Assembly (NCBI GenBank): GCA_018449715.1
Contig: JAAVVA010000007.1
Location: 1 to 64,000, forward strand
Length of the DNA stretch: 64,000 nucleotides
DNA from: Acidobacteriaceae bacterium dw_441
GTDB lineage: Bacteria > Acidobacteriota > Terriglobia > Terriglobales > Acidobacteriaceae
Direction: 5' to 3'
Each line of letters opens with the position of its first letter. The stretch's first letter is position 1. The position numbers and the translations under genes were made by a program. Shown one piece after another: positions 6,421 through 15,356 of this stretch. Below the pieces are notes generated by a model that had not been told where the DNA came from, did no database searches, and saw nothing but the letters and a program-made list of their open reading frames with translations.

Positions 6421-9400
6421 TTAGAAGGAGTAACGAAGGGCAACCTGACCGACGCGCATGGGCTTGGCCGTGCCGGTCAAAGCTCCGAGGCTGGTGCTTG
6501 TCACGCTGGTTGACCCAGGCAAGGCAAGTTGCGGATGGTTAAGGGCATTGAAGCTCTCAAGCCTGATCTGCAGGTGCTGGGTATCCGTAATGGCAAAGGT
6601 CTTGTTGAGCCCGAGATCGAGTTGATTTAGGGATGGCTGGCGTACGCTGTTGCGTCCACCGATGCCGTACTGCCCGTTGCCGGGTTGCACAAAACATGCG
6701 GTGTTGAACCACTCGCTGTTGCTTCGGGTGAAGCCGTGGGTGGGATCGCATACCTTCTGTGCCATGAAGGTTCCAATACTCCCTGAGTCCGCAGTATTCG
6801 TCGCCGTGACCGAGACCGGGAGGCCCGTCGCATAGCGGTAAATGCCGGTAATCTGCCAGCCACCGGCCACCAGATCGACAACTCGTGGAGCGTGAGTGAG
6901 GAAGCGCTGTCCGCGACCGAAGGGAAGCTGTGAGATCGTGGCGATATTAAGGTGGTGGGTGCGATCCCATGCTGCGACTGCATAGTAGTCCTGCGGCTGG
7001 TTGTAGTTCTCGATCGTATTGCGATCTCCGTCGGAGATGTTCATGCTCTTCGACCAGGTATAGCTCCCGATCACTCTGGACCCTCCAGGGATGTGGGCAA
7101 CAACCTTGCCGATGAGGGCGTTGCTATTAGATGACCCAATGTTGTATTGCCCAAAAATATCTCCGGCATAGGTGTATGGGCGAACATTCAGGATCGTGCT
7201 GCCCGCTGTCGCAGAGACAGGTTGATTGGCGTTGACACGCACGGATGAGTGCTTGCCCACTTCGCCGACGTAGCCGACCTCGAGTGTGTACTTGCTGGCG
7301 AAGCTATGTTCGATGAGGAGGTTGAACTGCTCGGCATAGACGTCCGGCATATGGAGAGCAAGCGTCTGCGGCGTAATGCCGGCAGCCGATGGATTGGCGG
7401 AAAAGACATCCTCGACGTGGGTTGGATTCTTTTGGTTGAAGGTGAGGCTTTGCGTAATGAAGTTCGGCGGGTGAGCGAGCAGGAACTGCAGGAAGTTGTA
7501 TGGGCTTCCGGCGTAGTAGATGCCATAGCCTCCGTGGATCGCCGTGTTCTTTTCAGGGGAATAGGCGAAGCCCACGCGCGGCGAGATATCGCGATAATTC
7601 GTACGCCATGTTCCAGGAACGGTCTGGTTGCTGGGCAGGTCGTAGATACTGGACTGCCCATTGCGGTCATTGGGGGGATTATCGAAGTCATAGCGCAGAC
7701 CAAGATTGAAGGTGAGCTTTGGGTTGACCTGCCAGTCGTCCTGGATGTATCCATCCACCTGCCATTCGCGGAAGGCTCCCACCGAAACGCCGGTTGCTCC
7801 CGCTGCGTTAGAGGGAAAGCCCAGAAGCAAATCGGCGAATCCGCTACCGACGGCCTTCCGGCTTCCCGAGACATATTGCCCCGTCATGGTCGCGTTGAAG
7901 GTGTAGTAGCCGTTGTTCTGGATGGTCCAATTGCCGTCGAACTGCGTACGGACGAACTCGCCGCCGAAGAAAAGGTGGTGACGGCCGATCTGATAGTTGA
8001 CCTCGTCGGCATATTGAAAGCGGTTCTGGGTCGCACCCTGCGGCGCATAGCGGTTGCCGACCGTCGTGGTCGACCCGACAGCGAAAAACGAACTGACGCC
8101 AAGCGTGGGTGGCGCCCACTGTTGCTGTTGCGGAGACAGATTCTTGAGCCCGAACTCCTGGTGATAGGGCTGAGACCCCACACCGAGGACGGTGGAAAGC
8201 AGAATAGATCGGTTGTAGCCGATGCGGGCCGTGTTAACCAGCCGCGGCGAGAGGATGTGGGTCTCTTCGGCGAACGCATTCGTTGCGCTGATGTCATAGG
8301 CATTGCCGTAGAGTGTGCTGATAAAGGATGGGGTAGTTTTGGGGTTCTTGCTGTACCCACCCGCGAGATAGAGTTGGTCGCGCGGAGTTAACGTCAGGTC
8401 CACCCGTCCCAGATACTGGTCGGAGTTGATCGTAGATCTAATCGGCGTCTGGTAGTTGACGTTCAGCGCCGTGTTCAACGCCAGGTTCGCGTGTGGAATG
8501 TAGGTAAGCAACTTGGTCGCGAACGGATCGATGCGAGACGTGGGAATGGCGTTCTTTCCTGTTTCGGCGCGGAAGCTCGTGTTGGTTCCCTTGCTGTTGT
8601 AGGTAAGTGGATCGTAGAGGGTGACCGTGTCGGCGCTGAAGTCTCCGGTCCGTTCGGCGTCCGTCGGAACGCGCGTAGCGATGAAGGCAGTGTTGGCATC
8701 GCGCAGGCCCATGTAGCTTCCGAAGAAGAAGATCTTGTTATGCAGGATGGGACCACCGAAGGTTCCGCCAAAGAGGTTATAGCGAACCGGGGTCTTCACC
8801 TGACCGACACCCGTGAGGCTGTAGTTCTGCGCGTTCAGGTCGTCGTTTTGCAGAAAGTCGAACGCCGAACCGTGAAAACTGTTCGTTCCTCCACGCGTGA
8901 TGATGTTGACGATGCTTGGCTGGGCATAGCGGGCATTGGCTCCATTGCCGATCACGGTCATCTGCTGGATGGCGTCGACCGCCGCGAGCATGTTGGCGGA
9001 TTGGGTGAACAGCGTTACATTCTGTACACCGTCCTGCAGATACCCTGTCTGAGAATCCAGGGCACCACCAATGTTGAGTTGGTTGTCAGTCGTACCGAAG
9101 GACTGCCCGGAAGAGGTATTCTGGGACGCGTCCGACGCCGACTCCGTACCCGGCATCAGAAGGGCAAGCGAGAGCGGGTTGCGACCGTTGGTCGGCAGCT
9201 CGACCAGGTCTTTGGAGTCCAGATCGAGCTTCAGCTCATGGCTCTCGCGCTCCAATTCAAGACCGCCCTGAGTCGTGACATTGACCTGGGTCTCTGCGCT
9301 GCCGACCTTGAGGGCAAACTCCTGCGTTACCGTCTCGCCACCTGCAATGGTGACGTGGGCCGTCACGGTTTCGAAGCCCGGTTCCGTGACCCGAAGATCG

Positions 9401-9681
9401 TAGGTGCCGGGAGCCAGGGATGGGAGGGTATAGAGGCCATCGCGATTGCTCGTCGTGACTCTGGTCGCTTGCGTGGCAAGGTTCGTCGCGGTGATCGTCG
9501 CCGAGGTCACAACGGCCTGGGATGAATCGTGGACGCGCCCCGTGACGCTGCCGAGATCTGTCTGCGCCCAGGCGCTCGTGGAAAGTGCCAGGAATGACAA
9601 AGCAGCAGTCGCCAGCAGCCTCGATAGGGGACCTGTGTGATGGAAGAAGGTTGTCTTTGCGGAGTCTTTGTTACGCATCAT
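6421..9681 (-). CDS. Oar-like TonB-dependent receptor with N-terminal CarboxypepD_reg domain
   Basis: This is an outer-membrane receptor of about 1086 residues. A signal peptide ends in LSTSAWAQ. A carboxypeptidase-regulatory-like beta-sandwich follows (VTGRVHDSSQAVVTSATITA to PGTYDLRV), then a plug domain and a long beta-barrel ending in aromatic F (QVALRYSF), as expected for outer-membrane insertion. SusC/Oar-type receptors are greatly expanded in Acidobacteriota and import large or complex substrates with TonB energy. I take ATG 9681 (MMRNKD) rather than ATG 9693, because a weak GAGA motif precedes it; either is possible. The exported phosphodiesterase follows in the same direction. The divergent gene at 10048 encodes a membrane regulator that may sense the same substrate. 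Confidence 0.88.
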   Translation of the reverse strand: MMRNKDSAKTTFFHHTGPLSRLLATAALSFLALSTSAWAQTDLGSVTGRVHDSSQAVVTSATITATNLATQATRVTTSNRDGLYTLPSLAPGTYDLRVTEPGFETVTAHVTIAGGETVTQEFALKVGSAETQVNVTTQGGLELERESHELKLDLDSKDLVELPTNGRNPLSLALLMPGTESASDASQNTSSGQSFGTTDNQLNIGGALDSQTGYLQDGVQNVTLFTQSANMLAAVDAIQQMTVIGNGANARYAQPSIVNIITRGGTNSFHGSAFDFLQNDDLNAQNYSLTGVGQVKTPVRYNLFGGTFGGPILHNKIFFFGSYMGLRDANTAFIATRVPTDAERTGDFSADTVTLYDPLTYNSKGTNTSFRAETGKNAIPTSRIDPFATKLLTYIPHANLALNTALNVNYQTPIRSTINSDQYLGRVDLTLTPRDQLYLAGGYSKNPKTTPSFISTLYGNAYDISATNAFAEETHILSPRLVNTARIGYNRSILLSTVLGVGSQPYHQEFGLKNLSPQQQQWAPPTLGVSSFFAVGSTTTVGNRYAPQGATQNRFQYADEVNYQIGRHHLFFGGEFVRTQFDGNWTIQNNGYYTFNATMTGQYVSGSRKAVGSGFADLLLGFPSNAAGATGVSVGAFREWQVDGYIQDDWQVNPKLTFNLGLRYDFDNPPNDRNGQSSIYDLPSNQTVPGTWRTNYRDISPRVGFAYSPEKNTAIHGGYGIYYAGSPYNFLQFLLAHPPNFITQSLTFNQKNPTHVEDVFSANPSAAGITPQTLALHMPDVYAEQFNLLIEHSFASKYTLEVGYVGEVGKHSSVRVNANQPVSATAGSTILNVRPYTYAGDIFGQYNIGSSNSNALIGKVVAHIPGGSRVIGSYTWSKSMNISDGDRNTIENYNQPQDYYAVAAWDRTHHLNIATISQLPFGRGQRFLTHAPRVVDLVAGGWQITGIYRYATGLPVSVTATNTADSGSIGTFMAQKVCDPTHGFTRSNSEWFNTACFVQPGNGQYGIGGRNSVRQPSLNQLDLGLNKTFAITDTQHLQIRLESFNALNHPQLALPGSTSVTSTSLGALTGTAKPMRVGQVALRYSF

Positions 9682-9693
9682 GACGTCTCTCAT

Positions 9694-10047
9694 TTCTTGT
9701 CAACTCAGAACTGCGACCGCGTTGCTGTTCCTCCAACATGGGCGCGCCCCCGAACCGGAACAAGTCGTTGAAAGGTGAGGAGGACGTCCCTGTGCAGGTG
9801 AGGAAGTGTCCTCTCCTGGCCAGGTTATGCTTTATTTTCAGTATCTTGCGCAGAATCTTCCGACCATGACAACTCCGGGTTAATTTCATGTGAATCGGTC
9901 TGCGACCATGCAAACGTAACGCTGCGACCACGTCAGGAGCGATAAACTGAACCTGTCAAACACTCATAACGAAGTCAGGAGAAGCCCCGCAGCGCGGGTT
10001 TTGTATGGCCCGGAGACACACCCCGGGTTCGGGATTGAAGTGGGCCG
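9694..10047. other. divergent intergenic region between receptor and regulator
   Basis: About 350 bp separate two outward-facing genes and should hold both promoters. I see no gene. A short hairpin lies at 9985-10003. No perfect palindrome is obvious. Confidence 0.45.
9985..10003 (+). terminator. short GC hairpin in the regulator leader
   Basis: CCCGC and GCGGG pair around AGC and are followed by TTTTG, about 45 bp before the start of the 732-residue regulator. It could be an attenuator in its leader or a chance hairpin. Confidence 0.3.
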
Positions 10048-12246
10048 ATGGGGACGACTCTCGAGAATCGACCGGAACTTGAACCAAGCTCCAAAGCCGG
10101 GAGCATTGTGCCTGAGGCTGCGCTGGTCAACCGTCATCTGGAAAAGATTCTTACGAGTCCGGAGTTCATTCGCTCCGAGCGAATGAACAGCTTCCTGCGC
10201 TATGTGGTGACGGCATCGCTCCATGGCCAACAGGCCAATCTCACTGAGCGGTCGGTCGGCCGGGAGGTGTTCTCGAAGGCAGAGGATTGGGATCCGAGTG
10301 CCGATACCATTGTTCGCTCGGAGGCCCGCCGTCTGCGCGCCAAGCTTGAGACCTACTACGAGACGTCCGGACAGATGGATGAGTTGCGGATTCGAATTCC
10401 GAAAGGCAGATATGTCCCTGAATTCGAATGGAGACCTTCCCCTCCGGTTTTGGAGCAAACGCCAACGGAGCCGGTGCCCATTCTTGCCCCAACGAAGAGG
10501 CGATGGCTCTGGGTTGCTGTGGCTCCTATGCTTGTCGTGGCCGTTCTAACAGCAGCCCTTTGGAGTCGGCTTCGGGCACCTGTCCCCTCTCCCTCCGCTC
10601 GCGAATCCTTTAGAATTCTTCCCTTCACCTCCGAGCTAGGCCGAGAGTTCAGTCCAGCGATCTCACCAGATGGGCGCACCGTGGCGTACGTATGGATTAA
10701 GGAGGACGGAGGTCCGGACATCTACCTGCGAGCCATGGAGAAGGGCTCGCCCCACCTCATGAATGCGACACCCTCCGTCCGGCTCTTTCCCGCATGGTCT
10801 CCGGACGGGAACCAGATCGCTTTCCTGCAGGTCATGGGGGATCAGGTCGAGCTGATCGTCCACAACCTTCGCGATGGGTCGGAACAAAAGATCACGCGGA
10901 TCACCAAACAGATCGGTCAGTGGGCCGATGACAACAGCCCTCTGATCGGAGCACCCGGGCCGGTCTGGACCAGGGATGGGAAGGGCTTGATTGTTACTGA
11001 TTATGACCCTGCTAAAGCTTCAGGCGGGATATTTCTCTTCGATCTCTCTGGTCGTCGGATGACACTCGCCATCACAACGGGTGAAGACCATGACCTCTAT
11101 CCGCGCCTGTCTCCGGATGGAAAGCTTCTGGCCTATGCTCGCTACTCAAGCCATGGTGTAGCCGAGTTATTTGTTCAGGCGATGCAAACGCCATCCAGTC
11201 TGCACAAGCTCACCTCCGATAAGAAGGCGATTCAGGGATTGACCTGGACACCGGATAGCAGACACCTCATCTTCGCTTCTAACCGATCCGGAAGCTTTCA
11301 GCTCTGGTCCATCACTGCCAATGGAGGCGACCTCAAGATAGAGCCGACAGATAGCTCTGCTGCAGAGCCAGCAATGGCGCCCTCGGGCGAACGGCTCCTG
11401 TATGTGGAATCGCATGTGAACTGGAATATCTGGCGCGAGACTGTAGACGGCTCCAGTCATCTCCCTCCGCAGATACTTCTCTCTTCTTCGGGGCGAAACT
11501 ACGATCCGCGCTACTCGCCGGATGGTCACCGGATCGCCTTTGTCAGCGATCGTTCAGGCAATATGGAACTTTGGGTTGCGGACAGTGAAGGTAAGGACGA
11601 AGAGCAGCTAACCCACATGAACGTTCCATGGCTGGGGGGCATCAGTTGGTCTCCCGAAGGGAGCCAGATCGCCTTCGACGCGCGGCCGCAGGGTCACTCG
11701 GCGATCTTCCTGATCGCGGCCTCGGGCGGAGAGCCAAGGCTCCTTGAAGACAACGCCTACGAAGAGCGGATGCCCAGCTGGTCAAGCGACGGGAAGTCGC
11801 TCTATTTCAACTCCAACCGGGATGGCTCGCTCGCAGCATGGCGTAGATCGCTCGTCGATGGATCGGTACAGCGTATCGCCCAAGCCGGTATCTTCGCTGT
11901 CGCCGCCACAAGCCAGGGACTAATCTACAGCAGCCGAACGGGAGAACTATGGGCCAGCGGACCAGATGGGCGAAACCCCGTTCCCCTCATGGACGGCCTT
12001 CGAGCAGACCCAGTCATGAGTTGGTTTCCCGCACGGCAAAGTCTCTATCTGAGCCACTTCAATGAACACACCCACTCCTATTCTTTCCTGCGCTACCGCG
12101 ATGGCCGAACGGCCACGGTTGGCGAAAGCGGCGGTGTCCTGGTGCCCAATGCACCCGATATCGGAGTCTCCCCCGATGAGCGCTGGTTGGTCTACGCGAG
12201 ACAAGATAGTTCGCAGAGCGATTTGAAGATTCGCCGTCAACAGTGA
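10048..12246 (+). CDS. membrane-bound one-component regulator: N-terminal winged-helix-like domain, TM, PD40/TolB propeller
   Basis: The 732-residue protein has three parts. Residues about 25-130 match the DNA-binding-type domain seen at the start of many acidobacterial TolB-like and cyclase-like proteins (EKILTSPEFIRSERMNSFLR, ERSVGREVFSKAEDWDPSAD, RSEARRLRAKLETYYE, IPKGRYVPEF). One transmembrane helix follows at about 152-170 (LWVAVAPMLVVAVLTAALW). The rest is a periplasmic beta-propeller made of PD40/WD40-like repeats (SPDGRTVAYVW, WSPDGNQIAFL, SPDGKLLAYARY, TPDSRHLIFAS, SPDGHRIAFVSDRSG, WSPEGSQIAFD). The layout suggests sensing outside the membrane and DNA binding inside. It is divergent from the TonB receptor at 6421-9681 and may control it; this is inference from position. 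The start codon is uncertain because no clear ribosome binding site is seen. Confidence 0.75.
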   Translation: MGTTLENRPELEPSSKAGSIVPEAALVNRHLEKILTSPEFIRSERMNSFLRYVVTASLHGQQANLTERSVGREVFSKAEDWDPSADTIVRSEARRLRAKLETYYETSGQMDELRIRIPKGRYVPEFEWRPSPPVLEQTPTEPVPILAPTKRRWLWVAVAPMLVVAVLTAALWSRLRAPVPSPSARESFRILPFTSELGREFSPAISPDGRTVAYVWIKEDGGPDIYLRAMEKGSPHLMNATPSVRLFPAWSPDGNQIAFLQVMGDQVELIVHNLRDGSEQKITRITKQIGQWADDNSPLIGAPGPVWTRDGKGLIVTDYDPAKASGGIFLFDLSGRRMTLAITTGEDHDLYPRLSPDGKLLAYARYSSHGVAELFVQAMQTPSSLHKLTSDKKAIQGLTWTPDSRHLIFASNRSGSFQLWSITANGGDLKIEPTDSSAAEPAMAPSGERLLYVESHVNWNIWRETVDGSSHLPPQILLSSSGRNYDPRYSPDGHRIAFVSDRSGNMELWVADSEGKDEEQLTHMNVPWLGGISWSPEGSQIAFDARPQGHSAIFLIAASGGEPRLLEDNAYEERMPSWSSDGKSLYFNSNRDGSLAAWRRSLVDGSVQRIAQAGIFAVAATSQGLIYSSRTGELWASGPDGRNPVPLMDGLRADPVMSWFPARQSLYLSHFNEHTHSYSFLRYRDGRTATVGESGGVLVPNAPDIGVSPDERWLVYARQDSSQSDLKIRRQQ

Positions 12247-12780
12247 ATCCGTGTACTCACTTCCCACGCGCTTTAGTAGCGAGGTGATCTCCGCACACTC
12301 GCCGCGGATATCGTGGCAGATGATCCGCAGGTACATCCCGTCTACGTTCACGGTCTCTCCGTATATCTTCACTTTGCGGTGTAGATCATCATGCTTAAGT
12401 TGCGCCCGCGCTGTCTTGACTGCTTCAAGAGACCGCCGAAGGTAGGACACCACTTCCGGCTTGGAGACGATCTTTTTCTCCACGTCGTTCGGCTCAAGTT
12501 CGCGTGGCATCGTCGGGCCGGTTACGCTGAGCAGGTAGTAGTTTGATTGAGCGATGTGCATCAGCACTTCGCTCACCGAGCGTACTCCAGGTTCTGGCCG
12601 CCAACCGTACTTTTCGGCCGGAATCTCCTCTGCAATCGAGATTAGCAGGCGTGAAACATACCGCCATTCGCCGTCGTAGCCTTCCCATAGTCCCTCATTG
12701 GCGGCCCGCTCAGCAGGGTTTTGGGCGTGTAGCGTGTAGGCACCTAAAAAAAGAGTAACGGCAAGCAGTCTCCGGAGCAT
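11947..12780 (-). CDS. exported DinB-like protein, 3-prime end overlapping the regulator gene
   Basis: ATG 12780 opens a frame with a signal peptide (LLAVTLFLGAYTLHAQ) and a DinB/DUF664-type four-helix region. VLMHIAQSNYYLLS carries the metal-site histidine, and a further His is in CHDIRG. DinB-superfamily proteins are metal-binding helical proteins, some acting as thiol-dependent transferases. The usual C-terminus with a second HxxHxxQ motif is not seen. Instead the frame runs on for about 100 residues antisense to the end of the propeller gene (12246), so the true end is probably near 12250 and the natural stop may be lost. Convergent genes overlapping by 300 bp are unusual. Treat residues beyond about 178 with suspicion. 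Confidence 0.6.
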   Translation of the reverse strand: MLRRLLAVTLFLGAYTLHAQNPAERAANEGLWEGYDGEWRYVSRLLISIAEEIPAEKYGWRPEPGVRSVSEVLMHIAQSNYYLLSVTGPTMPRELEPNDVEKKIVSKPEVVSYLRRSLEAVKTARAQLKHDDLHRKVKIYGETVNVDGMYLRIICHDIRGECAEITSLLKRVGSEYTDSLLTANLQIALRTILSRVDQPALIGGDSDIGCIGHQDTAAFANRGRSAIAVAQERIGVGVFIEVAQIETLPCGKPTHDWVCSKAVHEGNGVSPIWSAGP

Positions 12781-12958
12781 CCCCCACTTTAGTAGGCTAT
12801 CCGGCGATCGATGATTTCCGGGAAGTCGGCGGGTGTTGCCGGACGGCTGTGAGTGGGTTGAATCGTTACCGATTGAGCTGAGAGATTGCGGAGACCAGTG
12901 CGGGGGGGGGCGTAACCATCGTGTATCCCAACGACCTCGCGGCCATCGGGATACGGGG

Positions 12959-13326
12959 TCACTTTGCGTCTGTCTTCTTTGCCGTAAACGTACCGGAGTA
13001 GCCGAGAGGCTTTACGTCGATATCACCTCTAAGCTCGCCCTTATCATTCCAGGTCCCGGTGTAAGTCAGGTCAGAGGCTTGCTTTCGTATTCACCATCGT
13101 GAACGAAGATGACCTTCTGGCCGTCGATGGTGACGGTAGTGTCTCTCTTCTTGCTGTCGGAGTCCACGCAGGAGCCGGTAACTTTATCGCCGGTCTGCGT
13201 GAAGGTGCAGGCCTCGTTGATCGGATATCCCTGAACGTCGCCAGAGATCGTCCAGGCGCCGGGTACGGCGGGCTGTGCTAGGAGTGTCGTCGTCGAAAGG
13301 ATGAGCAGGGGCAGAATGCGCTTCAA
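12959..13326 (-). pseudogene. frameshifted small exported protein
   Basis: A TTG start at 13326 follows a good AAGGGG ribosome binding site (MKRILPLLILSTTTLLAQ is a signal peptide). The mature protein is a small beta-rich domain: AWTISGDVQGYPINEACTFT, KVTGSCVDSDSKKRDTTVTI, DGQKVIFVHDGEYESKPL. The frame is lost near 13073. The next minus-strand frame gives LTYTGTWNDKGELRGDIDV and YSGTFTAKKTDAK, ending with TGA at 12959-12961. The repaired length is about 121 residues. The family looks like a conserved acidobacterial exported protein whose function I do not know. No long homopolymer is at the break. Confidence 0.65.
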
Positions 13327-13468
13327 TGGAACCCCTTTGCTAGTGCGCGAGTTAATATACATAGCGTCATCGCAAGAAATATTAAGACTGCCATAGATAA
13401 CGGGCCTGTGGAGGTTGCGCAACAAATGGATCGGCGACCAATCGAATCATCCTCATTTCTATCGGGAG

Positions 13469-13729
13469 TCAACGGGCGTCGGAACGAGTCTCCCAGTCCA
13501 GAGGAATCAGAGCGTTCCCTGAGAGTTTTGTCCATCGCTCGCGAGTAGCTGCAACATAACGCGGATCGTCGGCGAAATAGGCGTGCTCGATCAACAACAC
13601 CTGCAGTCCGGGCCGTCTTTCTGTTTCGTCGAAGAGAAACTGAATATGTCTTCTCGGCCGCAGTTGATCCTGAGCATAGCCCGACATAACGACGAAAGTA
13701 CAAATCATTGCAGCGAAAAATGATCTCAC
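13469..13729 (-). CDS. small exported protein of unknown function
   Basis: GTG 13729 is preceded by AAAGGAGAACC, a near-perfect ribosome binding site, which decides the start. The 86-residue product begins with a signal peptide ([20 protein letters not shown]) and continues with a charged mature part ([39 protein letters not shown]). I do not recognise the family. It lies in the same direction as the frameshifted exported gene downstream. Confidence 0.55.
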   Translation of the reverse strand: MRSFFAAMICTFVVMSGYAQDQLRPRRHIQFLFDETERRPGLQVLLIEHAYFADDPRYVAATRERWTKLSGNALIPLDWETRSDAR

Positions 13730-13993
13730 GGTTCTCCTTTGACTCTCGTAGTTCAAATCGCTCGTTCCGAAGCGGTCCAATTTACCAAGCTTCCGCTCCG
13801 GACGGATTTCATTCAGTTGATGTCAACGAAAGGCGACAAACATAGATAGATTGGTAGTCTATGCCGGTATCTCTGATTGTGAGACCGGCATGATCACTGA
13901 AGGAAGTCAGCAAAAGGTGATGAACTTCGGATTCGAGAATTTTTCCAGGTGAGTCAGTTAGCTCACCCCGTCGAATCCTTCGGAAATTTGCAC

Positions 13994-14224
13994 TTACTGA
14001 TTGAGCCCCGAAGTTTGTAACGGAGAATTCATAAATGAGGTGTCTGTGATGCCGTTGGAGCGATCCGGCGACCAGGCGCAGTTTATTGAGCACACAGCCC
14101 CTGAGTACAAAAAGATGCTCCATTTATCCCCCACTTTGGTCAGGAACTCGCGGACGGCAGCCGGGTCTTCACGACCGCAGACTGAGGCCGAGTCCAGCGG
14201 CTTTTTGGATTTGCCCTTTTTCAT
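13994..14224 (-). pseudogene. 5-prime stub of an HxlR-family regulator
   Basis: ATG 14224 follows GAGGTAAGT. The product opens MKKGKSKKPLDSASVCGRED and then PAAVREFLTKVGDKWSIFL, the start of HxlR/MarR-like winged-helix regulators (typical vrevLdrvGDKWsllvl). After about 38 residues the similarity stops: the recognition helix and wing (FseLrr, GISqRmLtqtLR) are absent, and neither this frame nor the overlapping minus-strand frame to 13809 restores them clearly. A fragment NKLRLVAGSLQR in the other frame faintly recalls the HxlR core, which suggests decay by several indels. Confidence 0.55.
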
Positions 14225-14332
14225 ACTTACCTCGATGTGCGCTGCGTAGTTCAAAGTGCCTTATTGTTGACAATAAGCCTCCGAAATAGAATCAACGCAC
14301 AAAAGGTAAGTGCCAAATTGGAGGAGCTAACA

Positions 14333-14416
14333 TTGCAGCAACTTTTGTTTACAGATCGCAATGCTGCAATAGCGAGCCTGCAAGCATTATCGTCTGAGTT
14401 CGATAAGTACCGGTAA
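14333..14416 (+). CDS. tiny ORF with strong ribosome binding site, divergent from HxlR stub
   Basis: TTG 14333 lies 6 bases after GGAGGAG and opens 27 codons (MQQLLFTDRNAAIASLQALS...) ending at TAA 14416. The same frame stays open for about 40 further codons after that stop, so this may be the start of a gene broken by a nonsense change. It lies divergent to the HxlR stub, the usual position of an HxlR target gene. Function unknown and coding status unsure. Confidence 0.25.
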   Translation: MQQLLFTDRNAAIASLQALSSEFDKYR

Positions 14417-14688
14417 CATCTGCCCAGCAAGGAACAGTCCTCGGAAACGCGCTTCGCGTCAGTAGTCCCGCGCTCGACGGATCTCCAGACCATTCGCCGC
14501 GCGACTCTTCGAACGCCTTTTGACCTAGAGGGGATACGGTGAGCATCTCAACAGGGTTCCCCCCGGTCTGAGCAGCACAAACCGCTGTTGATTCTCAGGT
14601 ACAAGTTCCGGTCCGCTATTGGAGCGAGGGGAGGGGCTGCGCTACACGGGCAGGCAGCCCGCTCATCGTATATCGCCAGGCTATATGA
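14417..14688. other. gene-poor stretch
   Basis: Apart from a short open continuation of the preceding tiny ORF I see no supported gene, RNA or repeat here. Confidence 0.4.
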
Positions 14689-15207
14689 CTAAACATGTTG
14701 GCGCTGTGAAGATCCCAGAAGGTGCTGCAGGGTATGTGCTCCCCAGCCGGCGAGGAGACCGAGTGCGCTCGCACCAGCCAGTTTCTCAATGGAAGGCGCT
14801 TCAGAAGCAGAGTGAGCTGCGAAAAATGCCGTAAGCCCAATGAAATAGCAGAGCACGTTATTCACAAAGGGAACGCTGCGCAGTGAAACGACGATCAGCG
14901 CGACAAGGAAAACGACAACAACGATGCTCGCATGTCCCAGGACAGGCCCAAGTCGCCCGAGAGCCATCGCTGCGACACCGCCCAGCAGTAGTCCCAATGC
15001 AATGCAGGAAAAGCTCCTAAGGATCTCTCGGACCGTTGCCGGACGAGTAAAGAATGCTACCCATCCAATAAACATTGCCCAAAGAGGCAATCCCGAACTT
15101 ACGCTCAGGAAGGTTGCAACTGCGGCTGTCGCCGCAATCGCGGCACTGATCGCGAGGAATAAACTCGCGCTTTGGGATGGAATAGATTCGTTTTGATGTT
15201 GGCTCAT
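14689..15207 (-). CDS. DUF1097-family inner membrane protein
   Basis: The 172-residue protein has five or six hydrophobic helices, for example LFLAISAAIAATAAVATFLS, ALGLLLGGVAAMALG and IVVVVFLVALIVVS. It fits the DUF1097 (YcdZ-like) family of small inner-membrane proteins. I start at ATG 15207 (MSQHQNESIPS) rather than the upstream start at 15252, because the extra 15 residues are not typical of the family. No function is established for the family. The tail LAGWGAHTLQHLLGSSQRQH is cytoplasmic or periplasmic. It stands alone between the gene-poor stretch and the hydrolase. Confidence 0.7.
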   Translation of the reverse strand: MSQHQNESIPSQSASLFLAISAAIAATAAVATFLSVSSGLPLWAMFIGWVAFFTRPATVREILRSFSCIALGLLLGGVAAMALGRLGPVLGHASIVVVVFLVALIVVSLRSVPFVNNVLCYFIGLTAFFAAHSASEAPSIEKLAGASALGLLAGWGAHTLQHLLGSSQRQHV

Positions 15208-15356
15208 GGTGTGCGCTTTCTTGCAGAAGACTTGAACGGCATAGACCGTCACTCTCTAAAGATGTGCCGTGGACACGCTATGGCTCATGTGTAATTGGCA
15301 TAAACAATATGCGTTGCTTCTATGGTCTTCCGCAGACGGAGAGCGGATACACATCA

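Noticed and set aside
7249..8391. 380-codon plus-strand open frame
   Set aside because: It lies wholly antisense to the Oar-like receptor, has no ribosome binding site and no recognisable domain; long antisense frames are common in GC-rich genes.
12901..12910. Run of about ten G residues
   Set aside because: It is outside any intact gene and could be a phase-variable tract only if a gene lay across it; none does. Mentioned only as a possible sequencing weak spot.
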